Positions 11,231 to 22,035 of a DNA stretch of 64,000 nucleotides are shown here, piece after piece. The notes under the pieces were generated by a model. It did no database searches and was not told where the DNA came from. It was given only the letters and a program-made list of their open reading frames with translations. Position numbers and translations under genes: made by a program. The first letter of the stretch is position 1; each line of letters begins with the position of its first letter. This DNA is from Cryptomeria japonica (taxonomy: Eukaryota > Streptophyta > Pinopsida > Cupressales > Cupressaceae). The stretch is from assembly GCF_030272615.1 (NCBI RefSeq), contig NC_081411.1, forward strand, positions 184,195,572-184,259,571. Reading direction: 5' to 3'.

Positions 11231-12613
11231 ATGGCTACAATTGTATCTCTCCTAGATCTTTCACAAAATTTAACACACTACAAGTTCTTGGTCGAACAGC
11301 TTTGGATTCCTGCTTATGATATCCTTGAAAATGAAATGATATGTCACCTTGTTGGTTCCGAATCTCCATGGTACAATGAATTCTTCACTTACCTCCGTGA
11401 TCACACACTTCCTCCCAACCAATCCAATAACCAATGCAAAACCTTTATCCGCCAACCTGCTCGCTACACCATCATTGCCGAAACACTATATTGGCAAACT
11501 CTTGATGGTACTCTCCTTTGATGTCTGGAACAAGACGAGATAACAAAGGCCTTGGAAGAGGTACATGAAGGAATTTGTGGGGATCACTCAAGAGGTCCTT
11601 CACTGGCAAATAAAATCATGCGTGCTGGATACTATTGGCCATCCATGGAAAAAGAATCCTTCTATTTTGTCAGGAAACGCAAGAAGTGCCAAGTTCACAG
11701 AGACTTGATACATGCAACAGCATAGGAATTACAATTAATCACAACACCATGGCCCTTTTGTCAATGGGGACTTGACTTTGTGGGTAAAATTCATCCATCT
11801 TCATCCAACGGCCATAAATTCATCATTACCGCCACTGAATACTTCACAAAGTTGATCGAAGTTGTTCCACTTACTAAAGTCACTGGTAAGCAGATCACCT
11901 CATTCATCCTTAATTACATCATCACTCAGTATGGTGTACCCATTTCCATCATCACAGATAATGAACTTCCTTTCAAAAATTAGGATGTCCATGATCTTTG
12001 AGAGAAGTTTCACATCCAACACCATTTTTCCACCCCTTGTTACCCACAAGGAAATGGTCAGGCTGAAGCATCAAAGAAGAACATATTGAGGATCCTCAAG
12101 AAGACAGTCAATAATACTGGCCATGATTGGCAAGTTTAATTAAATCCCACACTATGGGCATATCGAACTAGAATTTGAACCCCTATAGGCGCAACCCCCT
12201 ACTCACTGGTCTATGGAGCAAAAGCCATCCTTCCTATTGAGGTTGAGATACCATCTCTATGGGTTTCCTTGCACAATATGATAGATGATGAAGCATACCG
12301 AGTCTCACATCTTCAAGACTTGGAACTACTTGATGAAAGGTGAAAAGTTGCATACAACCTCCTAAAATCTTATTAGCAGTGAATGAGAAGAAGCTATAAT
12401 CATCGGGTTAAACCTCATACATTTGAGGTAGGTGATCTTGTTCTTAGAGAGAATCCTTGTAACTAGCCAAACAAAGAACATCAGGGAAAGCTTGAATCAA
12501 ATTGGCTGGGTTCGTATGTTATCACTGCTGTATATGGGTCTGGGGCATATTAGTTGGCAACTTCTCAAGGGGAACCACTAGTAGATCTGATCAACAACAT
12601 GCACCTCAAATAG
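11231..12613 (+). pseudogene. Tat-1 integrase
   Basis: The zinc-binding region (VHEGICGDHSRG, then YYWPSMEKES) is at about 11560-11700 and appears to have lost one Cys of the HHCC set. The core shows Asp in WGLDFVGKI, Asp in IITDNELPFKN, and Glu in [13 protein letters not shown], so the DDE triad is readable at about 11772-12070. A C-terminal region with GDLVLRENP and LGSYVITAVYGSGAY follows. At least ten in-frame stops interrupt it. It would insert element cDNA into the genome. Confidence 0.85.
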
Positions 12614-12946
12614 TTTCATACGTAAGCTATACAGAGCATTAGGCTTTGTCATATATCAGAAAAACACCAAAAATAATACAAAAAAATCAAAATAGTAAAG
12701 AAAAATCATACATCCAAACAGTGAAAAACCACCAGGGTGGCAGCTTGAGTAAGTGCGATGGTGAAAACTTGGAAAATAGGTGCCAATCGTAAAAATTCTA
12801 TGGCTCCATTATCTTTCAAACTTGTTGGGATCACATTCATTGCATCCATCCATCATTCAAACCATGGCTTGTTATTGAGCTGCAATCAGGGTTAGTACTT
12901 CATGCATCCTGCATCTTGCTTTTCATAGTCCCGTCTAAACCGGTGG
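12614..12946 (+). other. Tat-1 sequence between integrase and the copia-1 insertion
   Basis: AT-rich 3' non-coding sequence of Tat-1. Its last five bases, GGTGG (12942-12946), are the left target-site duplicate of copia-1. Confidence 0.6.
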
Positions 12947-13394
12947 TGTTGGTGTAAATAAATATTCATTTTGGATATTATTACACTTACTTAAGTTAAC
13001 TTAGGATAATGCATCTCTTCGTAGTTTGGATTTGAGACACTTAAGGAAGTGTGCACATAGGGATAGAACTTGTAAAAGAAATTCCACCTTTTGTGGTCTT
13101 ATTTTGCTGTTACACTCCACATTTGGTGGGTCATCCACCTCTTGTGGAATATTATATTATTTCTCCTACCTACCCTTAGTATTTCTTACCTACCCTTGTT
13201 TCTCATTGAGCCACATGTCATATTTGTGTGCTCATACATCCATATGGCCTTGCCTATATAAACAGGCCTCTATTCATTGTATTGGTTAATCCAGTTGATC
13301 ATTTTGCATATTGATGAGAATACAGTTTGTTCTTGTCATTCTATTGTCTCTTTTATGTTTTTCATTGTGCCCTTGATCTTAGCAAAATCCTACA
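12947..13394 (+). repeat. 5' LTR of copia-1
   Basis: It runs from TGTTGGTGTAAATAAATA to AAAATCCTACA. A TATA box (TATATAA, 13255-13261) lies in the second half, as expected for an LTR promoter. The 3' LTR has exactly the same length. Confidence 0.93.
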
Positions 13395-13406
13395 TGGTAT
13401 CAGAGC
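13395..13406 (+). promoter_or_regulatory. PBS of copia-1 (initiator Met tRNA)
   Basis: TGGTATCAGAGC follows the LTR directly. This is the classical plant Ty1/copia primer site complementary to the 3' end of initiator methionine tRNA. Confidence 0.93.
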
Positions 13407-14913
13407 TATTGGGGCTTCATTGATCAGTTTTTGGAGACATTGTGGAAGGCTTCTATTTTTGGATTTGGGGATTTTCATTTTTTGGGGGCGTCATACAGTG
13501 ATTTGGACATCACCGTTGAATCCAAGAGGTTGTTTCCATAAATTTCGACTATAAAGTCAACCTATTTTGGTGAGAAAAAAAAATTTCCCCGTTTTGGCTA
13601 TTATTGTACGGATTTCGAATTTTTTTTATTTATTTTTTTTAAATTTCAAAAATTGAAAAATTTCAAAAAAAAAATTACAAAAATTTTTTTTTAAAAAAAA
13701 AGCAAAAAGTATTTTTTGGGGGTCCACAGACCACCCCCCCCCCCCCCCGGCTGTACGAGTGTTGCAGGTACGTACCTGCATTGTTGTACCCATCGACCGT
13801 CGTGTCGTGTACCCACCGGCCGCTGCGCAGTGTACCTCCCATCGCCGAGCACCTCCCACCGGTCGCCCACCTCCCGTCGGCCGCTCTGCACACCGCCACG
13901 CCTCCAACTCTAGCGACGCTTCCCACCCGCCAACCCCCTCAGCCACCGCTGCCAGCAACACGCAGCTCCTAGTCCGTCGCTAGTCTTTTCTGCCTCCGGC
14001 CGCTCCCTCCGTCGGTGACCACCACAGACAGGCGGCCCTGCGTCTACCACATGGCAGGCGGCCACTGGCCAGCGGGCTAAACCGTACACACAGTCACCAC
14101 GCAACGCAATCCGTTCGTACAGTGCCACGTCATCATATGTACTGCACAGTCAGCAATCCATACAGTATGGACGCCCAGTCAGCAGGGAGGCAAAGTTTTG
14201 TGACGGTCATATGATCGTCAAATTTAACACAGTGACTTGTTGACATCAGCACCACATCAGCACTTTTTGAAAAAAAATTGACCCCTCTCCATTGGGCTTT
14301 TCAGTTTTGCAGTCCAACTTTGAAGGGCCATATCTTGCTCATTTTTGCTCCTTTTTTGGTGCAATTTTTTTTGAAATGGGCTAAAATTTCATGATCTTCG
14401 CAGTGGTGTAGTTATTTTCTGATTTTGGTGCATAGATTTTTCAAAATTTTTGGATTCTCAGCTATACCTATCCAATCCTCAATTTTGCAACTTCAAAGGC
14501 CTCGTTTGAGCTCATACGACCTCCTTTTCATGTGCTGTTTTTTTTTTAAGTGCTTATTTTTTCATCTACTTTCATAATCTATGATCATATTTTAGAGATT
14601 TTGAGTGGAAATTATACTTTCAGATATTGGTCTTATTTGGCCTATTAGGTACTTGTAAATTGCTTGGATCTTAGTAAGATCTCTTGCATTATCAGTTTGA
14701 GTCTCTTTTGGCCTTATTGAGGTAGTTGTAAAATTATAAATCAGAAGTCCACTTTGCCATTTTTTGCAAGTGGCCCATTATATACGCACTACTTATAAAG
14801 TGCCAAATCATCACTTTTTTTGGGGGGGGGGGGGGGGTTCTTTGATTGAGTGAATTTGGGGGGGTGTCTTGTGTGATTGTGCCTCTCTTTGTGCTCTTTC
14901 CATTCTTGTTGCG
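13407..14913 (+). other. copia-1 leader with a GC-rich island
   Basis: A 1.5-kb untranslated leader. 13734-13748 is a run of 15 C and 14822-14837 a run of 16 G. Between them, 13749-14170 is strikingly GC-rich against an AT-rich window, with repeated CACC, CCTCCC and CGCCGA words. TGCAGGTACGTACCTGCA at 13763-13780 is a perfect 18-bp palindrome. 14180-14820 is ordinary AT-rich sequence. Small open frames in the GC island on both strands are proline- or glycine-rich by composition and are not called genes. Confidence 0.6.
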
Positions 14914-15880
14914 ATGAGTCCTAATAAATTTCCACCTTTAACTCCACATAATTATGCATCATGGAAAATTAAACTATGGAGTAAACTAATGGAAAAGGGT
15001 CTCACACACTACATAGATGGAATAATAACAGCACCACCTAATCCTAAGGCTGATCCAATTTCTCAATTAGAATGGCTCACAAAGAATTGCATGGCTCTTG
15101 GAACCTTACGCAAGTATGTATCAGATGACCTCATTTTTCACATTGAGAAGTGTAAAACAATCAAAGAGGCTTGGGATATGTTTCAGAAATTATATGGACA
15201 CATTGATGAAATCAGAGGCTATTAGATTGACAATGAGCTCACCAACTTAGATCCCAAGAGTTTTGATACAATCCAAGATTAACTCACCAAAGAAAATGAC
15301 CTAAGAGCAAAGCTTAAGGATTGTGGAATTGACAAAAAGGATGCTCAGTTGATATTCAACTTGTTGGACAAGCTTGCACCAGCATATGTAGCATTTGTAT
15401 CTAGCTTCCAAACTCATCGTTTGACAGTGGGGAGTTCTTATGTTATGCCTTCATTTGATGCTTTCATAGAAATGTTGATATTGGAACAATCTAAGTTGTT
15501 GAACATGGGGTTTCTCAAGTCTTCAAAGTCCAGGGCTTTGGTGGCTAATCAAGGGAATCAAGGAAGTCAGGGCAAAGATTCCAACAAGAAGAAAAAGCAA
15601 TCTAAGTCTAAGCCACACTAGGAAAAAGGACAATCATCCTCTCCATCACAAGGCGATTTTTCATCCTCTTCCAAGAAGGGGACACCACCTAAGAAGGATA
15701 AACCAACTTGTGCATATTGCAAGAAGTATGGTCATGATGAGCATCGATGCCAGGCAAAGCAAGTTGATTAGTTAACCAATCTTCTTAAGAAAAACAACAT
15801 CAACTTGCCATCCACCTACACAAAGAAGGATTCATCTCCTTCCTCTTCCTCATAGTCTAAGGGAAAAGGGTAAGCATTTG
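14914..15880 (+). pseudogene. gag: copia-1 gag region
   Basis: The first plausible start is the ATG at 14914 (MSPNKFPPLTPHNYASWK, typical of copia gag). The conserved block KEAWDMFQKLYG is near 15170. Stops at about 15223 and 15280 separate it from the open stretch to 15621. A CCHC zinc knuckle (CAYCKKYGHDEHRC) lies at about 15714-15755. Lysine-rich segments near 15590 fit nucleic-acid binding. Five further stops precede the protease. Confidence 0.85.
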
Positions 15881-16389
15881 TGGCTACAACAGGTTCTTCA
15901 CAGAAATGGATACTTGACTCGGGTGCCTCATATCACATGGGTTCTACAAAGGAGCAGTTTTCTTCATTGGAGCCATCTAAGGTACCTCACATTTACATAG
16001 GTGATGACACACAAGTAGAGGTTGAAGGGAAAGGTTCAGTTAACATGGATGATGGAACATTTGATAATGTTCCCTATGTTCCTAACTTGTCTACCAACCT
16101 TCTCTCCATCTACCAAATCACTCACTATGGGAATGGGAAAAAGGTTGAGTTTACACTAGATTCAGTTGTGGTAAAGGAACTTGATGATGATGCCTTGGTA
16201 GCAGTGGGACAAGTCAATGACAACTCAAGGCTTTATTCATTTTCCCACTTTGTGCCAAGTTCACCTTCTAGGGCCTTGCTTACTCATTCAAATTTAGAAA
16301 GTAAGCTATGGCATGAGCGGTTTGGTCACCTCAACTACCGCTATCTTCAATATCTCAGCACTAAAGACATGGTCACAGGTCTACCTTGA
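15880..16389 (+). pseudogene. copia-1 protease and GAG-pre-integrase region
   Basis: 169 open codons. The protease active site is WILDSGASYHM (near residue 10), followed by the copia motif VPYVPNLSTNLLSI. The GAG-pre-integrase motif LWHERFGHLNYRYLQ is near residue 143. A TGA at 16387 interrupts the passage to integrase. Confidence 0.88.
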
Positions 16390-17400
16390 ATCAGTTTTTC
16401 AGAGGGTGTATGTTCAGGTTGTTCCATGGGCAAGCATCCCGAAGAGAAATTTGATAAAGGGAAAACTTGGAGAGCTTTGGAAGTTCTTCAACTTGTTCAC
16501 AGCAATGTAGCAGGTCCATTTCCAGCACCTTCATTTAGTAAGGCCCGCTATGTTCTTACCTTCATTGATGACTACTCCTACTTCACTTGGGTCTACTTTC
16601 TCATTCATAAGAGTGAAGTATTTGATAGATTTCAGGACTTCAAGACTCGTGTGGAGAAGCAATCAGGGAAAGTGGTCAAGATTCTTTGCACAGATAATAG
16701 AAGGGAATATGTGAACAAGAGACTTGAGGATTTTTGTACATTTGAGGAGATTGATCTTCAGCATTCTGTTGCATACACTCCACAACAGAAGGGGGTTGCA
16801 AAACACAAGAATAGAACTCTCAAAGAAATGGCTAGATGTATGATACATGCACGTTCTCTTGATCCCGCCTTTTGGGCAGAGGCTATTAGTTGTGCCACAC
16901 ACATCCAGAATCGGGTTCCTCACAAAGCTTTGCAAGGTATTACTCCTTTTGAATCTTGGGCTGGTAGGAAACCGATTGTGAGACATTTCAGAGTCTTTGG
17001 GTGTCTAGCATGGGCTCGCATACCTCCACAGAAATGCAAGGCATTGGAACCTCAGAGTCGGCCTTGCATATTTGTTGGATATTCTGAGGGTGTTAAAGCA
17101 TACAGATTGGTGGATCCAGAGACACATGAGGTATTCATTGAGAGGAGAGTTCACTTTGAGGAAAGCTCTCCTAGCTTAGCCTCTCTACCTCCTCCACCTT
17201 CCTCCATTGTGGATAGTAATATTAGTGATTTAGATGATGAGACCCCCTCAACTCTGACTCACAGGGTTACACCTCCGCAGGGTCCACTTGCAGTTGAGGA
17301 GCCTCGTTCTCCACCTCCACCTAGACCTCATTGGGCTCAACAGACACTTGAGTCCATGAGTTCTCTTGTTGGGGATCCTTCAGATACACGAAGAACTTGA
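16390..17400 (+). pseudogene. copia-1 integrase
   Basis: The zinc site (H from the preceding segment, then CSGCSMGKH) leads to the core. The first catalytic position reads HSNVAGPF, where an Asp is expected. The second Asp is present in CTDNRREY. The Glu position reads AKHKNRTLKEMAR, with Lys replacing Glu. Thus two of three catalytic residues appear lost. The conserved block HFRVFGCLAWARIP and the proline-rich stretch ahead of RT follow. The frame is open from 16426 to 17397. Confidence 0.85.
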
Positions 17401-18490
17401 TCAAAAAATCAGGATCTTCCACATGCATTCATTGCTACTGCTTCTGATCCACAAACATTTAGGGAAGCATCAGGGGTTCCTAAGTGGGACCAAGCTATGG
17501 AGGAAGAGTATAGTTCCTTGATGAGGAATAACACATGGGATTTAGTCCATCCTCCTAAGGGGAGAAAGATGGTTCGATGTAAGTGGATCTATCAGACCAA
17601 GTTTGCAGCAGATGGTAGTGTGGATAAGTATAAGGCTCGGCTTGTTGCGAAAGGTTTCTCGTAGGTTGCAGGTGTTGACTATACTGAGACCTTTGCACCC
17701 GTAGCCAAGATGAACTCCATTTGTTTGACACATTTGCAATTGTTGTAGCTCATGGTTGGGTTGTACATCAAATGGATGTGAAGAGTGATTTTCTTCATGG
17801 TGATCTTGATGAGGAGATTTATATGGAGCAGCCACAGGGTTTCATCCAGGATACTTCCTTGGTTTGCAGACTAAGGAAATCTCTCTATGGCCTTAAGCAG
17901 GCCCCCAAGGCTTGGTATGCCAAGATGGATTCCTTTCTTCTCTTTGCAGGGTTCACCAGGTGTCATTCCGATCCGAATGTCTACATTTTGTGACAGGATG
18001 ACTCTAACTTGATACTTGTGCTCTATGTTGATGACTTGATCATTACAGGGAGTACTTCATCCATCATTAGTAGGGTCAAATCTGCTTTGCATGACAGATT
18101 TGCTATGACTGACTTGGGTCTTTTGCACTACTTTCTCAGGATAGAGATTTCACAGTCACCTTTCGAGATCACTCTATTGCAGCCCAAGTATGCTCTTGAT
18201 CTACTTGCATGCTTTCATATGGCTAATTGTAAGCCTGCCCTGACTCCCTTTCTTTCAGGAGTCAAGCTTGAGGTTTAGTGTTCTTCTCCACTAGTTGATG
18301 CCACTTTGTATCGTTAGCCTATGGGTAGTCTCATCTACTTGACTCATATAGGCCCTGATATTTCATTTGCAGTTGGCATGGTTTCCCGCTTCATGTAGAA
18401 TCCACATGAGCTTCATTGGAAAGCTACCAAACGCATCCTTCATTACATCCAGGGTACACATCACTATGGGATTCACTATGCAGCAGGCAC
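17401..18490 (+). pseudogene. copia-1 reverse transcriptase
   Basis: The RT starts with WDQAMEEEYSSLMRNNTWD and GRKMVRCKWIYQTKF. After a TAG at about 17662 and a one-base shift near 17728 it continues HQMDVKSDFLHGDLDEEIYM and SLYGLKQAPKAWY. The catalytic box LYVDDLIITG at about 18021 is intact. Stops at about 17991, 18276, 18316 and 18397 sit at positions where Arg or Gln is usual. Confidence 0.9.
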
Positions 18491-18986
18491 AGGACTTCGC
18501 TTGGTTGGTTACATAGACTCCGATTGGGCTGGCGATCTAGTTGATCGTAAGTCTACTTCTGGTTATAGTTTTCACCTTGGTTCGGGCCCCATTTGTTGGC
18601 AGAGAAAGAAGCAACATGCTATTACTCTCTCTTCAACTGAGGTTGAGTATCGAGGTGCTATTAACGTAGCAACTGAGACCATTTGGCTCCAGCAGATTCT
18701 CACAGAGTTTGGATTCACCACTCCACGGCAGATAGTTCTACATTGCGACAATCAGAGTGCTATTGCAATCTCGAAGAACCTAGTCCAGCACCAGCGGACC
18801 AAACACATCGAGATTCATATGCACTATATCCGAGAGCTCATCTAGGAGCAGGTCATTGATTTGCAGTATTATCCTACAGCAGAGCAGGTTGCTGACATAT
18901 TCACCAAACCTTTCACCGAGAGTAAGTTCCAGCAGTTGCGAGCTCTCTTGGGGGTGTGGGATGTGTCATTAGGGGGGATCAACTGA
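18491..18986 (+). pseudogene. copia-1 RNase H
   Basis: The motifs are YIDSDWAGDLVDRKSTSGY, ITLSSTEVEYRGA and LHCDNQSAIAI, with the Asp, Glu and Asp of the active site present. A TAG at 18843 precedes the usual tail (VADIFTKPFTESKF). The reading ends at TGA 18984-18986. Confidence 0.9.
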
Positions 18987-19255
18987 CTTCTCCTTCCTCT
19001 CTTCTGGGGGGGACTTTTTCCTCTTTGAGGTTTTGTCCTTCTTCTTTGAGAGTCTTTTATACATTCATCTCTCTTTTGGGGGGGAGTTTTTTCCCACTGG
19101 GTTTTCTCCCTTTCTCCATTTGTGAGAGATTGTATTGCATATTTTTGCTTGCATTTGCATATTGTACATGGGTACCTATCATGGCCTCGTAGTCAGGACC
19201 CATCTTGCATTGTTGACTTGAGTCTTCATTCCCCTAAGTTGCACTTAAGGGGGGG
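18987..19255 (+). other. copia-1 3' untranslated region and polypurine tract
   Basis: It contains GGGGGGG runs and ends in AAGGGGGGG (19247-19255) directly before the 3' LTR, the expected PPT. TGTACATGGGTACC near 19163 recurs in copia-2 (minus strand, near 59530), which ties the two elements to one family. Confidence 0.85.
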
Positions 19256-19703
19256 TGTTGGTGTAAATAAATATTCATTTTGGATATTATTGCACTTACT
19301 TAAGTTAACTTAGGATAATGCATCTCTTCGTAGTTTGGATTTGAGACACTTAGGGAAGTGTGCACATAGAGATAGAGCTTGTAGGAGAAATTCCACCTTT
19401 TGTGGTCTTATTTTGCTGTTACACTCCACATTCGGTGGGTCATCCACCTCTTGTGGAATATTATATTATTTCTCCTACCTACCCTGAGTATTTCTTACCT
19501 ACCCTTGTTTCTCATTGAGCCACATGTCATATTTGTGTGCTCATACATCCATATGGCCTTGCCTATATAAGTAGGCCTCTCTTCATTGTATTGGTTAATC
19601 CAGTTGATCATTTTGCATATTGATGAGAATACAGTTTGTTCTTGTCATTCTATTGTCTCTTTTATGTTTTTCATTGTACCCTTGATCTTGGCAAAATCCT
19701 ATA
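19256..19703 (+). repeat. 3' LTR of copia-1
   Basis: 448 bp, about 14 differences from the 5' LTR. It ends CCTATA where the 5' copy ends CCTACA. The TATA box is at about 19564-19570. GGGGG follows as the right flank. Confidence 0.93.
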
Positions 19704-20830
19704 GGGGGCAATGTTCTTAACCTATTGATGGAAGTGGATTCTGCATTACTTGTGATTCATTGAGTTCTTCATTCAAAATTGGCTGAAAATCATACCAAAA
19801 ACATTCAAAAACACTCACAAAATCCAAAAACATGATAAAACATCAAAAATTAATCAAAAACATGGCAACGCATAAAATCCTTTGTACATACACATCGCAC
19901 CAGACACCAAAAAAATATATTGAGCTACCCAAATAATGATCACTTATCAAATCAACCAATCAATCAAAACAGGTACACACAACTGTCTTAACAAAGATAC
20001 ATCCTTCCTCACAAAAATATGGTAACATTTTCTTTGACAAGAAAATTTTGTTTAAGCTATCAAATACTTGGTCGGTTTGTTAGTTATTTATTCATTTATA
20101 TCAAGTTCCTACGCTACTCCAGGATATCCACAAGTGATTAGAGTAGCCGGGATGGTTCCTAAGTATCTCTTGTTGGTTGTCTACAGATTGTTCCAATGAA
20201 GTTCTGGGGCATGTACTAATGGTGTCTATGTGGGAAGTTCACTAAGCTACGTGATCATATGCAAAATCTATTCGTGGATCACTGTGACTTACTGACTGCA
20301 ATGTAGACCTCGACCATTTTCGTATGAACCAAAATGGAGGGTCACTTTTTCTTTATTTATAAATGCTTTCTTACAGGTGAAATTCTCAAAACTTGGCTCC
20401 TGCTACCTCAACCAAGAATGATACTACCATGCTTGATGAGGAAAATAAAGCACTATGAATAGTCTATGGATCATCATTCCATCTCATCTATTTATATTGC
20501 ATTCTGTTGCATATCACCCTTGCATTTGCTCATTCATTATTCATATCAATTGTTTACATGCAATTAATGCAGGCTTATATGAGAAACCACCTAATATAGT
20601 TTGTCTTGGGTACAACATCATGACGGAGTTCTCTGATACTTCATCTCACATTTGCATTCCACATCTGCAAAATTCTCACTAACTTGCATTCATATATCAT
20701 GAAGGCATAGCATTATCATTTAGTTGTGTTACATGTATTTAGTTCATCATCATGTACTTGCATTTAGATTCATTTAGATATTTATTTAAGTGCATTAATT
20801 TTTTCATCCTCTTGAGGTATTTAACACGTC
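19704..20830 (+). other. Continuation of Tat-1 3' sequence
   Basis: GGGGGCAATG at 19704 matches the GGGGGCAA motif that follows the coding part of Tat-type elements (also at 57615 in Tat-3), so this is taken as the far side of the split Tat-1. No coding similarity is recognised. The right boundary is where the minus-strand LTR begins to be readable. Confidence 0.5.
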
Positions 20831-21638
20831 AGGTGAATTTATTATTGTATATGGTGAAAATGAAAAACAACAATATTGAAAGACTAAATGAATTCAACCA
20901 TAAAACCCTAGCCTAACAAAAACAAAGATCCACCATAACATATGAAGATTACCTAAGACAATGCAAATCAAATGAAATCACAAAGATTATACCATCACAT
21001 GTTCAATAGGGTTTGGATCTCCATTCTTCCTATCTCCATTGATCTTTCTTGATATATTTGCTCTCAGATTTTATGTGTGCACAAGAGCTCAACAAAGAAT
21101 GGAAATGTGGTTGCAAGTAGGCTTGATCGCATATGTAAGTTCGAAAGCGTAATGCAGTCGAGAAGTCAACTAATCAGGGTTGATAATGAAGGAAGTATCC
21201 TCTTATATAGAAGACACTGTAGGAAAACGAGGGATAAGATTGAGAGATGTAAAAGATAAATGGTCGGCAAGGATTAGTGAGTAGGTAGAGAAAATAAAAA
21301 AATAATGAAAGGGTAGGTAGTGTAGGAATTAAGAGATGAATGACATGTGTCATGGGTAGAAAAGGTTAATGAATTAATTAAATAAATAAAGATTTATTTA
21401 ATTAATAGAGGAAGTGGGATCAATTAAATGAATAAGATATTTATTTAATTTAAGAAAAGGATAATTTAAATAAATAAAAGTATTTATTTAAATGAGAAAT
21501 AAGGCTAGAAGAGGATAAATTAATTAATTAAATAAATAAAGATTTATTTAATTAATAGAAGAATTAGGCTTAAAATAATTAAATAAATAAAGATATTTAT
21601 TTAATTAGACTGGACAATTTTAGGTGTCTACATTTTGC
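20830..21638 (-). repeat. Minus-strand Tat-type LTR (presumed 3' LTR of an element to the right)
   Basis: On the minus strand it opens with TGTAGACACCTAAAATTG, followed by TTAATTAAATAAAT blocks like those of the Tat-1 LTR. A TATA box (CTATATAAGA, minus strand) lies at 21201-21210. Directly upstream on the minus strand is a purine-rich CAAAGAGAGGCAAAA, the expected PPT, which places the body to the right. The left end near 20830 is uncertain; a CACCTGACGTG string there resembles part of the PBS of Tat-1. Confidence 0.65.
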
Positions 21639-21878
21639 CTCTCTTTGAGACAATGCAACTTGTCGCATTGTTTCAAAGAAGATAAAATGAACTAATACAA
21701 ACTTGCCCCAAGATGGGAATGATATGCCCCCTCAAGAGATTAGATGAAAAATGTCTGGAAAGATCACAGACAATCTCTTGATAAGAAAGAAAGGCTAGAA
21801 AGGACTGACCAGATAGAATAGAGTGACAAAGTCATGAGATAATGAAGACTAGCTCGGGAGACTAGGGCTAGGGTAGTC

Positions 21879-21885
21879 TATAAGA
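21879..21885 (+). promoter_or_regulatory. TATA box of the PMD gene
   Basis: TATAAGA lies 85 bp before the proposed start codon at 21970, on the strand opposite to the adjacent LTR. Position and sequence fit a core promoter with a short 5' untranslated region. Confidence 0.5.
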
Positions 21886-22035
21886 TATACTATGAGGGAA
21901 CACATCCTCATTGTCATCCACACATCAAAGAGATCAGAGTGCAGAGATAGGAGAGAGCAGTCAGCAGCAATGGCATTAGTGCATAGATTCGATTGCATTC
22001 ACCAATTTCAGAAGCCAACAGATGCAAGAGAGTCG

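Larger units (their letters stand above)
12947..19703 (+). mobile_element. copia-1: complete but inactive Ty1/copia element inside Tat-1
   Basis: Two LTRs of 448 bp bound it, with a PBS complementary to initiator Met tRNA, gag-pol in copia order (gag, protease, integrase, RT, RNase H), and a polypurine tract. The flanks are GGTGG on the left and GGGGG on the right, a 5-bp duplication with one mismatch. The LTRs differ at about 14 of 448 positions by manual alignment (about 3%), so this insertion is younger than the much more decayed host Tat-1. Confidence 0.92.
1274..20830 (+). mobile_element. Tat-1: Ty3/gypsy retrotransposon, Tat lineage, degenerate, split by copia-1
   Basis: The order is 5' LTR, PBS, a 2.9-kb leader, gag, aspartic protease, G-patch, RT, RNase H, a second RNase H, and integrase. 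The second, archaeal-type RNase H before integrase is diagnostic of the Tat/Ogre branch. The body is interrupted at 12947-19703 by a complete copia element; sequence resumes at 19704 with a GGGGGCAA run. No plus-strand 3' LTR was found before a minus-strand LTR takes over near 20830, so the 3' end is missing or displaced. The reading frame carries dozens of stops, so the element is dead. Confidence 0.85.

Noticed and set aside
13626-14128. Several overlapping Pro- or Gly-rich frames on both strands
   Set aside because: They follow from high GC content and few stop codons in the copia-1 leader; no domain is recognised.
20830-20845. PBS-like string at the left end of the minus-strand LTR, which would make it a 5' LTR
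   Set aside because: The match is short, and a good PPT lies on the other side, so a 3' LTR is preferred; left open as uncertain.
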